A DNA stretch of 64,000 bases, taken from Marinobacter iranensis. Lineage in GTDB: Bacteria > Pseudomonadota > Gammaproteobacteria > Pseudomonadales > Oleiphilaceae. Below, one piece after another: positions 43,744 to 52,492 of this stretch (position 1 is its first letter; each line of letters opens with the position of its first letter). Both the position numbers and the translations under genes were made by a program. Under the pieces are notes generated by a model. It did not search any database. It was not told the DNA's origin and saw only the letters and a list, made by a program, of their open reading frames with translations. The DNA is taken from positions 62,001 through 126,000 of the forward strand of contig NZ_JANCMW010000010.1 of NCBI RefSeq assembly GCF_029207565.1, read 5' to 3'.

Positions 43744-44530
43744 TGGCCAGACGACCCTGGTGCCCGTCTTCGGAATAGTCCGCCATGCGTCGGGATCTGG
43801 CGCCGGTATCGGATACGGATTCGTCGCGCGTTTCGACCGCTGCGGGGCTTTCCTGCGATGTGACCGGTACCGAGATGACAGTAACCAGTGCGCTGTTAAT
43901 GGTTTTCTGGATGCGACGCAGGCGGAACTCGATCCATGCCGCCAGGGCGGCAAAGGGAATGGCGATCACAAGGCCGGCTGCCGTGGTGGTAAGCGCTTCG
44001 TAGATACCGCCACTCAATTGGGAGGCATTGGCGCGGCCTTCGGTGGCCGCCATGGCGCCAAAGGCTTCCATCATGCCCAGGACAGTGCCCAGTAGACCCA
44101 GTAGCGGTGCCAGTGCGGCAATGACCTCAATGATTTTCAGTGGTGCCTCGAAAGGTTCCAGGGCGTCATGGGCGTCCCTGGCCACGGATTCCCTTATTTG
44201 CTGGGAATCGGTATCGTCCAGGCGAGCGTTCATGGTGTTGACGATCAAGTGGTGCAGCGGGTTCAGCTTTGCATAACGGCCAGCACGTTTTTGCAGCTGT
44301 TCAGGTGTACTGCTGCCGGGCTTTTGTTGCCATTCTTTAATGGCGTTTTTAAGTTTTGCGGTAAACCTGGGGGCAAAAAAAGTGCCAAATAACATGAGGT
44401 AGATAAAGGTAACAACACCTGCCAGGGCGATTGCCAGCAAGACAATCATGACGGGGCCGCCCATTTCCAGCAGCTGACTGACCGGGCCGGCACTGATTCC
44501 GGTGGTGTCGGCGAGCAGGGACTCGGACAT
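43730..44530 (-). CDS. exbB: ExbB/MotA/TolQ proton-channel protein
   Basis: A 266-residue protein with three membrane helices: PVMIVLLAIALAGVVTFIYLMLFG near residue 25, IEVIAALAPLLGLLGTVLGMMEAF near 140 and YEALTTTAAGLVIAIPFAALAAW near 185. The last two are the MotA/TolQ/ExbB signature region. About 35 extra residues (EESPAAVETRDESV... type, acidic) follow the last helix. First gene of the operon, preceded by a Fur box. Confidence 0.92.
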   Translation of the reverse strand: MSESLLADTTGISAGPVSQLLEMGGPVMIVLLAIALAGVVTFIYLMLFGTFFAPRFTAKLKNAIKEWQQKPGSSTPEQLQKRAGRYAKLNPLHHLIVNTMNARLDDTDSQQIRESVARDAHDALEPFEAPLKIIEVIAALAPLLGLLGTVLGMMEAFGAMAATEGRANASQLSGGIYEALTTTAAGLVIAIPFAALAAWIEFRLRRIQKTINSALVTVISVPVTSQESPAAVETRDESVSDTGARSRRMADYSEDGHQGRLANATG

Positions 44531-44564
44531 CGGGAAAACCTCGGTTGGGAAAACAGGTCTAAAT

Positions 44565-44583
44565 AATAACGATTATCATTGAA
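44565..44583 (-). promoter_or_regulatory. Fur box upstream of exbB
   Basis: Minus strand TTCAATGATAATCGTTATT matches 14 of 19 positions of the Fur consensus, including an uninterrupted AATGATAATC. It lies 35 bp before the exbB ATG and implies iron repression of the exbB-exbD-exbD-tonB operon. Confidence 0.8.
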
Positions 44584-44747
44584 ATTGCAAGTCCTGTAAC
44601 CTGTAAAGAGCTAAGTCTCTGTTAAGCTTATGTCTATGAAAGTTTTCAATTGCAGATACCTTGTCCAGTGAGTAACAGGCATTTAATCCTGGGGAAATTG
44701 AACCTGGCCCCATTCAGCAGCAGCCTCGAATCAGGAGCCATGCCGCC

Positions 44748-47096
44748 GTGTTGATAAAACGCTGGCTTGCCAGCCTGGTGAATCGTGCTGTTGCTTTTGT
44801 GGTCCTTGCCATTGTGCTGGCGGCTATTATCGTGGCAGTGGTCAGTTCCGTGGTCAGTCGCTCTGAACTGGAAGCACAGACAAGGGAGCAGGTGGAAACC
44901 ATCGCGGAACTGGTTGCCGGCGACCTGGATGTCCGTCTGCAGCAGCGTCGGGATACTCTGACGCATGTTGCGGAAGGGTTTACCATGGATGAGCAGGTGT
45001 TCCGCGACCGTGCCCGTCTCCTCGTCAAGCGCGAGATTGCCCTTCAGCACATGTTCGATGGTGTTTACCTGTTCGACGCCAGCGGCAAGGTTATTGCTGA
45101 ATATCCGGAAAGCTATCGTCAGACAGGACTGGATATCAGTGGCCGTGACTATTTTCGTCAGACATCAAGCCAGCTCACGTCGGTCATCAGTGAACCCTAT
45201 GTCTCCAATTATCGGGACCGCCCCGCCATCATGATGACGGCACCAATTTTTGATCATAACCAACGGTTTATAGGCGTGCTGGGAGGCACGGTTTTTCTTG
45301 CCGGGGATAACTTCATGGAAGATATGAGCAACGTGCGTATCGGCAAGACAGGGTACGTGAGTATTGCCACCCGTAGCGGCATTACACTTGCCCATGGCCG
45401 CACCGGGGAATCAATGGTGCCCGTGAGGCTTGAAAATCAGGGGCTCAAGAGTGCCATGGCGGGGTTCGAGGGGACGGTACATACGACAATTAAGGAAGAC
45501 ACAAACGCGATTATGTCTGTGCGTCAGATGTCCCAGGTTCCCTGGTTTGTCACCGCTGTGTGGCCGGCAAGGGAAGCCTATGCGCCGATAAGCCGGCTGA
45601 CGGACAGCTTTGTTCAGGTGTTGCTGATTGTGATTCTGGTAATGGCGCCGCTGGCACTGTTGGTGTTCCGGCGACTGATGGCGCCCTTAAGAAAGCTCGG
45701 CTTCCAGATCAGTGAGCGCCATTTGGGGATTCGCACTGAACCGGTGGATATTGCCGGTGGAACGGAAATCCGCCAGGTGGCAGAAACCTTCAATACCGTA
45801 ATGGAAGAGCGGGATGAAGTGCTGGCATCGCTGGCTGAACGAGAGGCGTTTTTCCGCTCGCTTACCCAGAGTGCCCCGATCGGAATTATCCAGACTGATG
45901 TGCTGGGCAGGATTGAATTTGTAAACCCGGCCTTTGAGCGGATTATTGGTGTTGACTCCAGTGACCTTCAGCATGCCCCCCTTATTGAGGGTGTCTACGA
46001 GGAAGACCGGGCCGGCACGGTGGAGGCCAGGAAGGAGGCGCTTCGCAGTAAAACCGTGTTCCGGGGCCGCTTCCGCCTGAAAAGCCGTAGCGACCGGCAA
46101 TTGGTGTGGGCGGATGTGATGACGGCGGTCATCGAGACGGAAGAGCGATCACTGGGCACCATCACCGTTGTTAGGGACATCACCCATGAACTGGAAATCG
46201 AAGCCGAACTGGCTGAAGAACAGCAGCGGGCGGACAGCATTCTGGGTGTGTTGCAGGAAGGCGTACTGATGGTGGATGTCGATGGCATTATTCGTTATGC
46301 CAATGATGCCGCCTGTGGTTTCCTGGGTCAGGCTGGTGGTTGCGAACAGCAGAATTTCTTCCAATTGGTCTCCATCGAGAATGAAAACCGCCGTTGGGAA
46401 GCTGATGAGTTCCTGCGCAGTGCCGACGTGGACAGCCTGTATGCCACGCTCAGAAACAGTGCCGGGCGAACCTTTGATGTGGACCTGACCATGCTGCACC
46501 TGCGCCGGGGCCGTCACAATCACCGGTTGGTGTTTGTGATCCGGGATGACAGTGAGCGCCGTCGTGAAGAGGAGCGGCTGTCCTGGGAAGCAACCCATGA
46601 CAGTCTGACCGGCTTGCTCAACCGCCGGGCCTTCAATTCGTCACTGGTCAAGTGCCTGACCGAGGCCAATAAAGCCACGGTTGCCAGCATCCTGATGCTG
46701 ATTGACCTGGACTACTTCAAACCGGTCAACGATGAAGGCGGGCACTTGTTGGGGGATGACTTGCTTGGAAGGCTGTCGGACCTGCTCAGAACATCAGTGC
46801 GCCAGTCGGACACTGTGGCGCGGCTTGGGGGCGATGAATTCGGAATCATTCTGCCCGCCTGTGGCATGGAGCGAGCAGCGCAACTTGCCGAGACAATCCG
46901 AACCGGGATCGAGTCCCTGCGCCTTGAGCAGGACGGTAAGTCATTTGGGGTGACTGCCAGTATCGGCCTTACGGAAATGTGTGACGCCGACTCCGGGCCC
47001 CGTGAGGTTGTTGCTCGTGCCGACGAGGGCACCTATGCTGCCAAGGCTCAGGGGCGCAATCAGGTGGTTACGGTCCCTCTGCCTCCGCGGCATTGA
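44748..47096 (+). CDS. Diguanylate cyclase with Cache and PAS sensor domains
   Basis: A 782-residue transmembrane sensor. Order: N-terminal helix (about 8-35), a periplasmic double-Cache sensor (about 40-285; YPESYRQTGLDISGRDYF and PIFDHNQRFIGVLGGTVFL are typical), a second helix (about 290-310), two PAS-type domains (about 370-485 and 495-605) and a GGDEF domain. RLGGDEFGIIL is canonical, and RQSD five residues before it is the I-site. It should make cyclic di-GMP in response to an external ligand. Start is GTG with AGGAG 10 bp away; the ATG at 44740 is out of frame and stops at once. Confidence 0.92.
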   Translation: MLIKRWLASLVNRAVAFVVLAIVLAAIIVAVVSSVVSRSELEAQTREQVETIAELVAGDLDVRLQQRRDTLTHVAEGFTMDEQVFRDRARLLVKREIALQHMFDGVYLFDASGKVIAEYPESYRQTGLDISGRDYFRQTSSQLTSVISEPYVSNYRDRPAIMMTAPIFDHNQRFIGVLGGTVFLAGDNFMEDMSNVRIGKTGYVSIATRSGITLAHGRTGESMVPVRLENQGLKSAMAGFEGTVHTTIKEDTNAIMSVRQMSQVPWFVTAVWPAREAYAPISRLTDSFVQVLLIVILVMAPLALLVFRRLMAPLRKLGFQISERHLGIRTEPVDIAGGTEIRQVAETFNTVMEERDEVLASLAEREAFFRSLTQSAPIGIIQTDVLGRIEFVNPAFERIIGVDSSDLQHAPLIEGVYEEDRAGTVEARKEALRSKTVFRGRFRLKSRSDRQLVWADVMTAVIETEERSLGTITVVRDITHELEIEAELAEEQQRADSILGVLQEGVLMVDVDGIIRYANDAACGFLGQAGGCEQQNFFQLVSIENENRRWEADEFLRSADVDSLYATLRNSAGRTFDVDLTMLHLRRGRHNHRLVFVIRDDSERRREEERLSWEATHDSLTGLLNRRAFNSSLVKCLTEANKATVASILMLIDLDYFKPVNDEGGHLLGDDLLGRLSDLLRTSVRQSDTVARLGGDEFGIILPACGMERAAQLAETIRTGIESLRLEQDGKSFGVTASIGLTEMCDADSGPREVVARADEGTYAAKAQGRNQVVTVPLPPRH

Positions 47097-47105
47097 CCGA
47101 ACTGA

Positions 47106-47870
47106 TCACCACCAGCCCGCGGAACCTCCGGCCTGCCATAGAAGTCGCAAGGCAAGAAGGGTCAGCAGCAGGTTGAAAATGCGGCTGAAATGTTGGTTGC
47201 TCAGGGATTTGAGCACATGAAGTCCCAACCAGGTGCCGGCAAAGCCGAACCCGATCATGGCCAGAATGAATGGCAGCCAGTCCCGGAAAACAAAGCCGGC
47301 CAATCCGAACACCAGTGCCTTGGGTGCATGCTGGAGAGTCATGGCCGTGGCGAATGTGGCGACGGTGGTGAAGCGGTCGGTGTGCATTTGTTTGATAAAG
47401 GAAGCCACCAGGGGCCCTGTTGCCCCCACAAACAGGGTGATGAAGCTGGTCAGCCCGGAGGCGAGGAATATCCCCACGCTGCCGAAGACGCCTCGCGGTA
47501 GGGCCGGCCCCCAGCAAAGATAAAGCACGAAAAGGCCAATGGTCAGTTGCCAGAGGTGGGGGGGCAGGTCGACCAGCAACCAGGCACCCAGCCCTGCCCC
47601 TACCAGCACCCCCGGAGCAAAAGCCGCAATCGCTTTCCAGTCGGTATGGCGCCAGGTCAGGGTTGCCCGCCCGGCGTTGGAGCCGAGCTGGATCATGCCG
47701 TGGACGGGTATGATCGCTGTTGGTGGTATCCAGAACGCCATCAGCACCAACAGCAGAACGCCTCCTCCGGCGCCCAGGCTGGCTGTAATCATTGACGTTA
47801 CGACAGAGCTCAGCAGCAGAAAAGCCGCTGTTGCCGTGCTCAGACCTTCGGGGATCAGGGTGAGTTCCAA
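47106..47870 (-). CDS. TauE/SafE family membrane exporter
   Basis: A 254-residue protein of about eight hydrophobic helices. The glycine-rich N-terminal SLGAGGGVLLLVLMAFWIPPTAIIPVHGMIQLGSNAGR and the repeat-like LASGLTSFITLFVGATGPLVASF (quoted in part) mark the TauE/SafE family, which exports sulfite, sulfoacetate or other organic anions. Convergent with the GGDEF gene and 15 bp downstream of the transglycosylase, so possibly co-transcribed with it. Substrate unknown. Confidence 0.85.
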   Translation of the reverse strand: MELTLIPEGLSTATAAFLLLSSVVTSMITASLGAGGGVLLLVLMAFWIPPTAIIPVHGMIQLGSNAGRATLTWRHTDWKAIAAFAPGVLVGAGLGAWLLVDLPPHLWQLTIGLFVLYLCWGPALPRGVFGSVGIFLASGLTSFITLFVGATGPLVASFIKQMHTDRFTTVATFATAMTLQHAPKALVFGLAGFVFRDWLPFILAMIGFGFAGTWLGLHVLKSLSNQHFSRIFNLLLTLLALRLLWQAGGSAGWW

Positions 47871-47885
47871 TACTTGCTCCGGGAA

Positions 47886-49004
47886 TTACCGGCAGAAACG
47901 AGTGTTATCGAGGCGTGCGGTTTCGCACAATGCCTCCGTGGCCAGTTGAACGTCCGCCACATAATACAGGGATGCCAGCCCGAAGCGATCCCGCCCGAGG
48001 TTGTGGAATACCATGCCAAAGGCGATATCACCGGCGCTGAATTTGTCATGCTCCCGGGCAAAGTAAGCGGCAGGCTTTGAGAGGGTTTCCCCTTCCAGCA
48101 ATGCCTGCACCCGGCTGGCGCCGCCATGGTAGGCCTGGACCAACAGCAATGTGAAAAGCTGGTCGCGTTTTTCGTCGGGCAGGTGACCGAAGCGTGCTTC
48201 GAACGGCGACCTAAGATTACGGGCGTTCTGATTCATCAGTCTGAGGGCGCAATCAATCTGGGCAAGCCGGTGCCAGTGGTTGGCGGGTTTGATGCGGCAG
48301 TCATTGAGGGCGGGGGGTGATAACTGAAGTATGCCCTTGGCGTTGGCAACCGAGTGTGCCCGTTGCTGACCGCTGCTCTCGATCAGCACCTGCCCACCCA
48401 GGTATTTTGGCAGCGTTGTCGGCAGGTCGAGCCGTTGTTGCTGTTCCCGAAGGTTATAAACGTACATCAACGCATCATGCAGCGGCTTTGGGGCGTCCTG
48501 CGTGGCAAAAGACAGGTCGTCCCAGGCGCCCCAGATCAACTCGGAAGGCAATGTGCCCAGGTAGCGGGCAACGGCTTCGTCCAGGTTCACATGGGGTTGG
48601 CGGCAGGACAAGGCGAATGGGTAGCCGGTTGTCTCCGGCCCGCCCGGTGCCCAGGTGTCGGCGCGGCCACTGTCCGCGAGGGAGCGCCTTGTGTTGTTCA
48701 GGCGGTTCTGGGTGGCCTCGCGGTTGTCGCCATCGTCAATATAGCCAAGGAACTGGCCGCGCATATCGAAGAGGATATGCCGGTCAGCCTCTGCGCAGTA
48801 CCCGGTCTCCTTCAACACCCAGCGCCGGATGGTGGTAATGTTCCGGTAGACCCCCTGGCTGGTCCAGTATGGGGAGCTGCGGACAACGCTGGTCCATTTA
48901 TCGGCAGGCTCGGGCGTCTGTTCACTGGCCTTGGAAATAGATGCGATAATAGGTGTGACTATTATAACGACAGCAAGTGAGCAACGTCTGAGGCTCTTGT
49001 TCAT
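47886..49004 (-). CDS. Lytic transglycosylase-like periplasmic protein
   Basis: A 372-residue protein with a signal-like N-terminus (RRCSLAVVIIVTPIIASISKA, residues ~5-26) and a C-terminal SLT-type domain. The catalytic Glu is in QVLIESSGQQ (about residue 200), followed by the family pattern AKGILQLSPPALNDC. Such enzymes cut peptidoglycan in the periplasm. The N-terminal half (about 30-180) has no clear match. ATG 49004 is chosen because the signal peptide starts there; the longer frame lacks a signal. Divergent from the amidase gene with 52 bp between. Confidence 0.7.
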   Translation of the reverse strand: MNKSLRRCSLAVVIIVTPIIASISKASEQTPEPADKWTSVVRSSPYWTSQGVYRNITTIRRWVLKETGYCAEADRHILFDMRGQFLGYIDDGDNREATQNRLNNTRRSLADSGRADTWAPGGPETTGYPFALSCRQPHVNLDEAVARYLGTLPSELIWGAWDDLSFATQDAPKPLHDALMYVYNLREQQQRLDLPTTLPKYLGGQVLIESSGQQRAHSVANAKGILQLSPPALNDCRIKPANHWHRLAQIDCALRLMNQNARNLRSPFEARFGHLPDEKRDQLFTLLLVQAYHGGASRVQALLEGETLSKPAAYFAREHDKFSAGDIAFGMVFHNLGRDRFGLASLYYVADVQLATEALCETARLDNTRFCR

Positions 49005-49056
49005 AAACACCAGTTCCCTGAATCTCCTGACAACAGAATAACAAACGGAATCCATC

Positions 49057-50544
49057 ATGAAGCAATCCGAATACCTCCGGTACGACGCGGTGGCGCTTGC
49101 CGACCTGATCCGCCGTGGAGAAGTCTCAGCCAGCGAAGTCTGCGAGGCGGCCATTGAACGAGCAGCGAGCGTGAATGCCAAGCTCAACGCCATCTGTCAC
49201 CCCCAGTTTTCCGATGCATTGGGTCAGGCCTATACACCGGATAGTACCTTCTCCGGCGTTCCCATGCTGCTTAAAGATCTGGCCCAGGAACAGCAAGGCC
49301 AGCCCTGTACCTATGGCAGTCGGGGCCTGAAACACAACATTGCGCCCCGTGATTCGGAATTTGTCCGTCGGGCACGGGCTGGTGGCCTGGTGTTCCTTGG
49401 CCGAACGGCGACGCCGGAGTTCGGGCTCAAGGCCGTCACCGAGTCAAAACTTTGGGGGCCATCCCGTAACCCCTGGAACACAGAGCTGACGCCGGGCGGG
49501 TCCAGTGGCGGTTCTGGTGCTGCCGTGGCAGCGGGGATTGTGCCCATGGCCGGCGCCAACGACGGTGGCGGATCTATTCGTATTCCGGCTGGCTACAACG
49601 GTCTGTTCGGCCTGAAGCCTTCCCGCGGCCGGATATCCTCCGGGCCGTTTACCGGAGAGGCATGGACCGGGGCCTCGACCGATCACGTGGTCACCCGTAC
49701 TGTTCGTGACAGCGCGGCCATGCTGGATGTGCTGGCCGGCCCGGCAGTGGGAGATCCGTTCATTATCGCGCCGCCAGTCGCTCCATACGCCGAGCTGATG
49801 CAGCAGGCCCCCCGGCGGCTCAAGATTGGCGTCTTCACGTCATCGCCCTATGAAACCGACGTGGCTCGGGAATGCGTGGATGCCGTCGAGGACACGGCGC
49901 GCACGCTGGAGAACCTTGGACACCAGGTGGAGTACGCCCGCCCGGAGTTTGACGGCATGGCACTAGCCCGCTGTTACCTGGGCCTGTATTTCGGCGAAGT
50001 ATCCACCCTTATGGGCCGGGCTAAAACCCAGTTCGGCGCCCGCGACGACGATTTTGAGCTGGATACCCGGTTGATCGGCATGCTGGGGCAGTCCATGCCG
50101 CTACCGGATTACGTGCGACGCCGCCAGCAGTGGAACGATTTTACCCGTGCCCTGGGTGCGTTCTTCCAGGGTTATGATATGTACCTGTGCCCGACCGCCG
50201 GCCAGTTGCCGGCAAGAATTGGCGAGCTGGACACGCCGGCCCATCTGCAGGTAGCGGCCAGACTGATGTTGATGCTGAAGGCGGGAAAAATGGTGCACCG
50301 CAGCGGGCAAGTGGACCAGATGGCGCTGGAGAGCCTGGCCCGCACGCCATTCACCCAACTGGCCAACCTGACCGGCACGCCTGCCATGTCGGTGCCGCTG
50401 TATTGGACAGCGACAGGTTTGCCGGTTGGTGTTCAGTTCGGCGCTCCTCATGGCGATGAGGGCACCCTGTTGCAACTGGCAGCCCAACTGGAAGAAGCCA
50501 ACCCATGGTTTGGCCGCTATGAGCTGCTGGAGGCTACGCTCTGA
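49057..50544 (+). CDS. Amidase (GatA/amidase signature family)
   Basis: A 495-residue amidase hydrolysing carboxamides through a Ser-cisSer-Lys triad: Lys in PMLLKDLAQEQQG (about residue 72), cis-Ser in PGGSSGGSGAAVAAGIVP (about 148) and the nucleophile Ser in ANDGGGSIRIPAGYNGLFG (about 172). Length fits free-standing amidases, and no gatB or gatC is nearby, so a tRNA role is unlikely. It could supply a hydrolase for amide intermediates, but no substrate can be assigned. Monocistronic. Confidence 0.93.
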   Translation: MKQSEYLRYDAVALADLIRRGEVSASEVCEAAIERAASVNAKLNAICHPQFSDALGQAYTPDSTFSGVPMLLKDLAQEQQGQPCTYGSRGLKHNIAPRDSEFVRRARAGGLVFLGRTATPEFGLKAVTESKLWGPSRNPWNTELTPGGSSGGSGAAVAAGIVPMAGANDGGGSIRIPAGYNGLFGLKPSRGRISSGPFTGEAWTGASTDHVVTRTVRDSAAMLDVLAGPAVGDPFIIAPPVAPYAELMQQAPRRLKIGVFTSSPYETDVARECVDAVEDTARTLENLGHQVEYARPEFDGMALARCYLGLYFGEVSTLMGRAKTQFGARDDDFELDTRLIGMLGQSMPLPDYVRRRQQWNDFTRALGAFFQGYDMYLCPTAGQLPARIGELDTPAHLQVAARLMLMLKAGKMVHRSGQVDQMALESLARTPFTQLANLTGTPAMSVPLYWTATGLPVGVQFGAPHGDEGTLLQLAAQLEEANPWFGRYELLEATL

Positions 50545-50680
50545 AACAATAAATGACGTATTGTGATCCGCGAACACGGCATCCACGTTTATCTTTATGG
50601 CAGGAACAGGCTATGCTGTGAGTCAGGGAGAACCCATTCTCTCTGAAAGACCCTGATGGCATCGAGGAGGCGAGCGTATT

Positions 50681-51322
50681 ATGAACCAACCGATGGCAAT
50701 CGACGAACTGGTGTCTGTAGCACAGGCTGAGGCCATGGGGGAGCTTGATGCCCCGATGATGGCTATCGTTCTGTCCAGTGAACAAAGCTACGACTTGCCC
50801 ATTAACTCTCTTGAAACCGATGCCGACAAGGCCCGCTGGGGACTGATCCTCCGCGCTGCCCGTGAGCATGTGGAAGCCGATGCGGTGGCTGTGCTTTACC
50901 CGGCGTGGACCACCATCCGCAATAAAAAACCGGCGAAGGCCGATGCCGTGGCAGAGGAAGTACGCGCGGCTGATGCGGCTGATGACAGCGACGATGACCC
51001 CCTGCGCGGTGAGGACCCGGCAGAGCCCATCGACACTCTGTTTGTCCAGTTGCATACTCGCGACCGGATTTACTGGCGCGGCTTTGAGCAGATTCGCGAT
51101 CCCAAGCACCAACGGATCATCGGATTCCGCCGCATCAAGGCCCTGTCCACGGAATACGGTCGTGACGAAGCACCGTCAGTAACCTCCTGGCTGAACACCC
51201 TGTTTGAGCCGCTGCCCGATGAAGGCGAGGAAACCGAGGTGGACATGGAGCTTGCGGATCTGCTGGATGAACCGGAGGTCAGCGCAGCCCTGTATCCACG
51301 CCAACTCCGTGCCCTGCACTGA
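50681..51322 (+). CDS. Hypothetical cytoplasmic protein
   Basis: A 213-residue acidic protein with no signal peptide, membrane segment or motif I recognise. The middle (about residues 85-125) is an Asp/Glu/Ala-rich, probably disordered, linker (EEVRAADAADDSDDDPLRGEDP). The N-terminal ~80 residues and the C-terminal TRDRIYWRGFEQIRD region look structured. A GAGGAGG-like ribosome site precedes the ATG. Codon use matches the neighbours. Function unknown. Confidence 0.7.
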   Translation: MNQPMAIDELVSVAQAEAMGELDAPMMAIVLSSEQSYDLPINSLETDADKARWGLILRAAREHVEADAVAVLYPAWTTIRNKKPAKADAVAEEVRAADAADDSDDDPLRGEDPAEPIDTLFVQLHTRDRIYWRGFEQIRDPKHQRIIGFRRIKALSTEYGRDEAPSVTSWLNTLFEPLPDEGEETEVDMELADLLDEPEVSAALYPRQLRALH

Positions 51323-51339
51323 TTAATCTGCCCTTGATA

Positions 51340-51365
51340 GCCCCGGAGTCGAAAGGCACCGGGGC
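51340..51365. terminator. Hairpin between convergent genes
   Basis: GCCCCGG (51340-51346) and CCGGGGC (51359-51365) form a 7-bp stem with a 12-nt loop in the 48-bp gap between the hypothetical gene and the HupE-like gene. It has no U-run, so terminator activity is uncertain. Confidence 0.35.
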
Positions 51366-51370
51366 CCGGC

Positions 51371-52492
51371 TCAGATGGCCATCGCCCTCTCGGCAACCCA
51401 GTACAGGCTGATCGCACCCACCGCGACCAGCACGATCGGAACGACCGCCCTGCCGTAAAGGTGTGTTCTACCGCAGAGGTAGAGCAGCGGGAAGGCAATA
51501 AGCAGTAGCCCCAGTTGCCCGAGCTCCACACCAATATTGAAACCGGCGAGGGCAAGGACAGTCTGCGAAACGCCGCTGGTGAGGTCCCCCAGCACGCTGG
51601 CAAAACCGAACCCGTGCACCAGCCCGAATCCGAAGGCCAGCTTCCAGGTTTTCCTGCCCAGTATCGACCAGGCCACGTTCACGGCTGCGATCGCTATGGA
51701 CAGGGCAATGATGGTCTCCACCCAAGCAATGGGCAGACGCACCACGCCGAGGGCCGCCAGCGCCAGCGTTACTGAGTGAGCGACCGTGAACGCGGTGACA
51801 ATGCCGGTCAGCTCCCACAGGCGCTGTTTCAGCCCGGCCGGGGGCTCTCCTTTCGTGTTTCTCATCGTTGCCGGTAGCATCAGCACCAGCAGGAACAGGA
51901 TGTGGTCAAGGCCGATGAGTAGATGGACGACGCCTTCGTACAGGAAGGTTCCGAACAGCTGCAGACCTCCGGGGGAGTCTTCGACAGAGAGTGAAAAACG
52001 TCGGCTGTCGGGCCCTACCACGCCCAGAGTGCTGGCGCCATCAGTCTCCAGGCTGATCAGACCACGATGCAGAGGGTCTTGTGAGAACAACAGGTTGTAA
52101 TGGAGGCTCGTGGGCGCAGTGTTCTCTGGACAGCTGATGCTGTACCGCCCGGCCGCATACGGTCCGTCGCTATGGCTGGAAAGACCCCACTGCTGGCCTG
52201 TCAGGCGGCAATCACCGAGGGAATTGGAGAGGGTAATGCCCTGCTCCAGCCATCGTGTAATCTGACCTCTGCTTGCCCGGAATTCGTCGCCGCTGAGTTG
52301 GTGATCCCCGTTTCGATCCAGCGGAAAAGCCACTGCAAGGTCTCTGAGCGCCACGTCTATGCGTATTTCGCCTCGGTCCTGATTCAGGTAGATAAAGCTG
52401 TCGCTGGCTTTGTGGGCCAGTGCTGTGCCGGAGACGAGTGCCAGCATAATAAGCGATACGGTCAGGCTAACCCGTTGTTTGAAGCGCTTCAT
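51371..52492 (-). CDS. HupE/UreJ_2-type membrane protein
   Basis: A 373-residue protein with a signal peptide (residues ~1-26, ending SGTALA) and a periplasmic N-terminal half, followed by about six or seven helices. The segment FLYEGVVHLLIGLDHILFLLVLMLP (about residues 185-210, quoted in part) is the HupE/UreJ signature GxxHxxxGxDH, which may bind a metal. Relatives are proposed nickel/cobalt permeases, but this exported-N-domain subtype is uncharacterised. Its ATG overlaps the TPR stop by 4 bp (ATGA). Last gene of the DUF4331 operon. Confidence 0.75.
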   Translation of the reverse strand: MKRFKQRVSLTVSLIMLALVSGTALAHKASDSFIYLNQDRGEIRIDVALRDLAVAFPLDRNGDHQLSGDEFRASRGQITRWLEQGITLSNSLGDCRLTGQQWGLSSHSDGPYAAGRYSISCPENTAPTSLHYNLLFSQDPLHRGLISLETDGASTLGVVGPDSRRFSLSVEDSPGGLQLFGTFLYEGVVHLLIGLDHILFLLVLMLPATMRNTKGEPPAGLKQRLWELTGIVTAFTVAHSVTLALAALGVVRLPIAWVETIIALSIAIAAVNVAWSILGRKTWKLAFGFGLVHGFGFASVLGDLTSGVSQTVLALAGFNIGVELGQLGLLLIAFPLLYLCGRTHLYGRAVVPIVLVAVGAISLYWVAERAMAI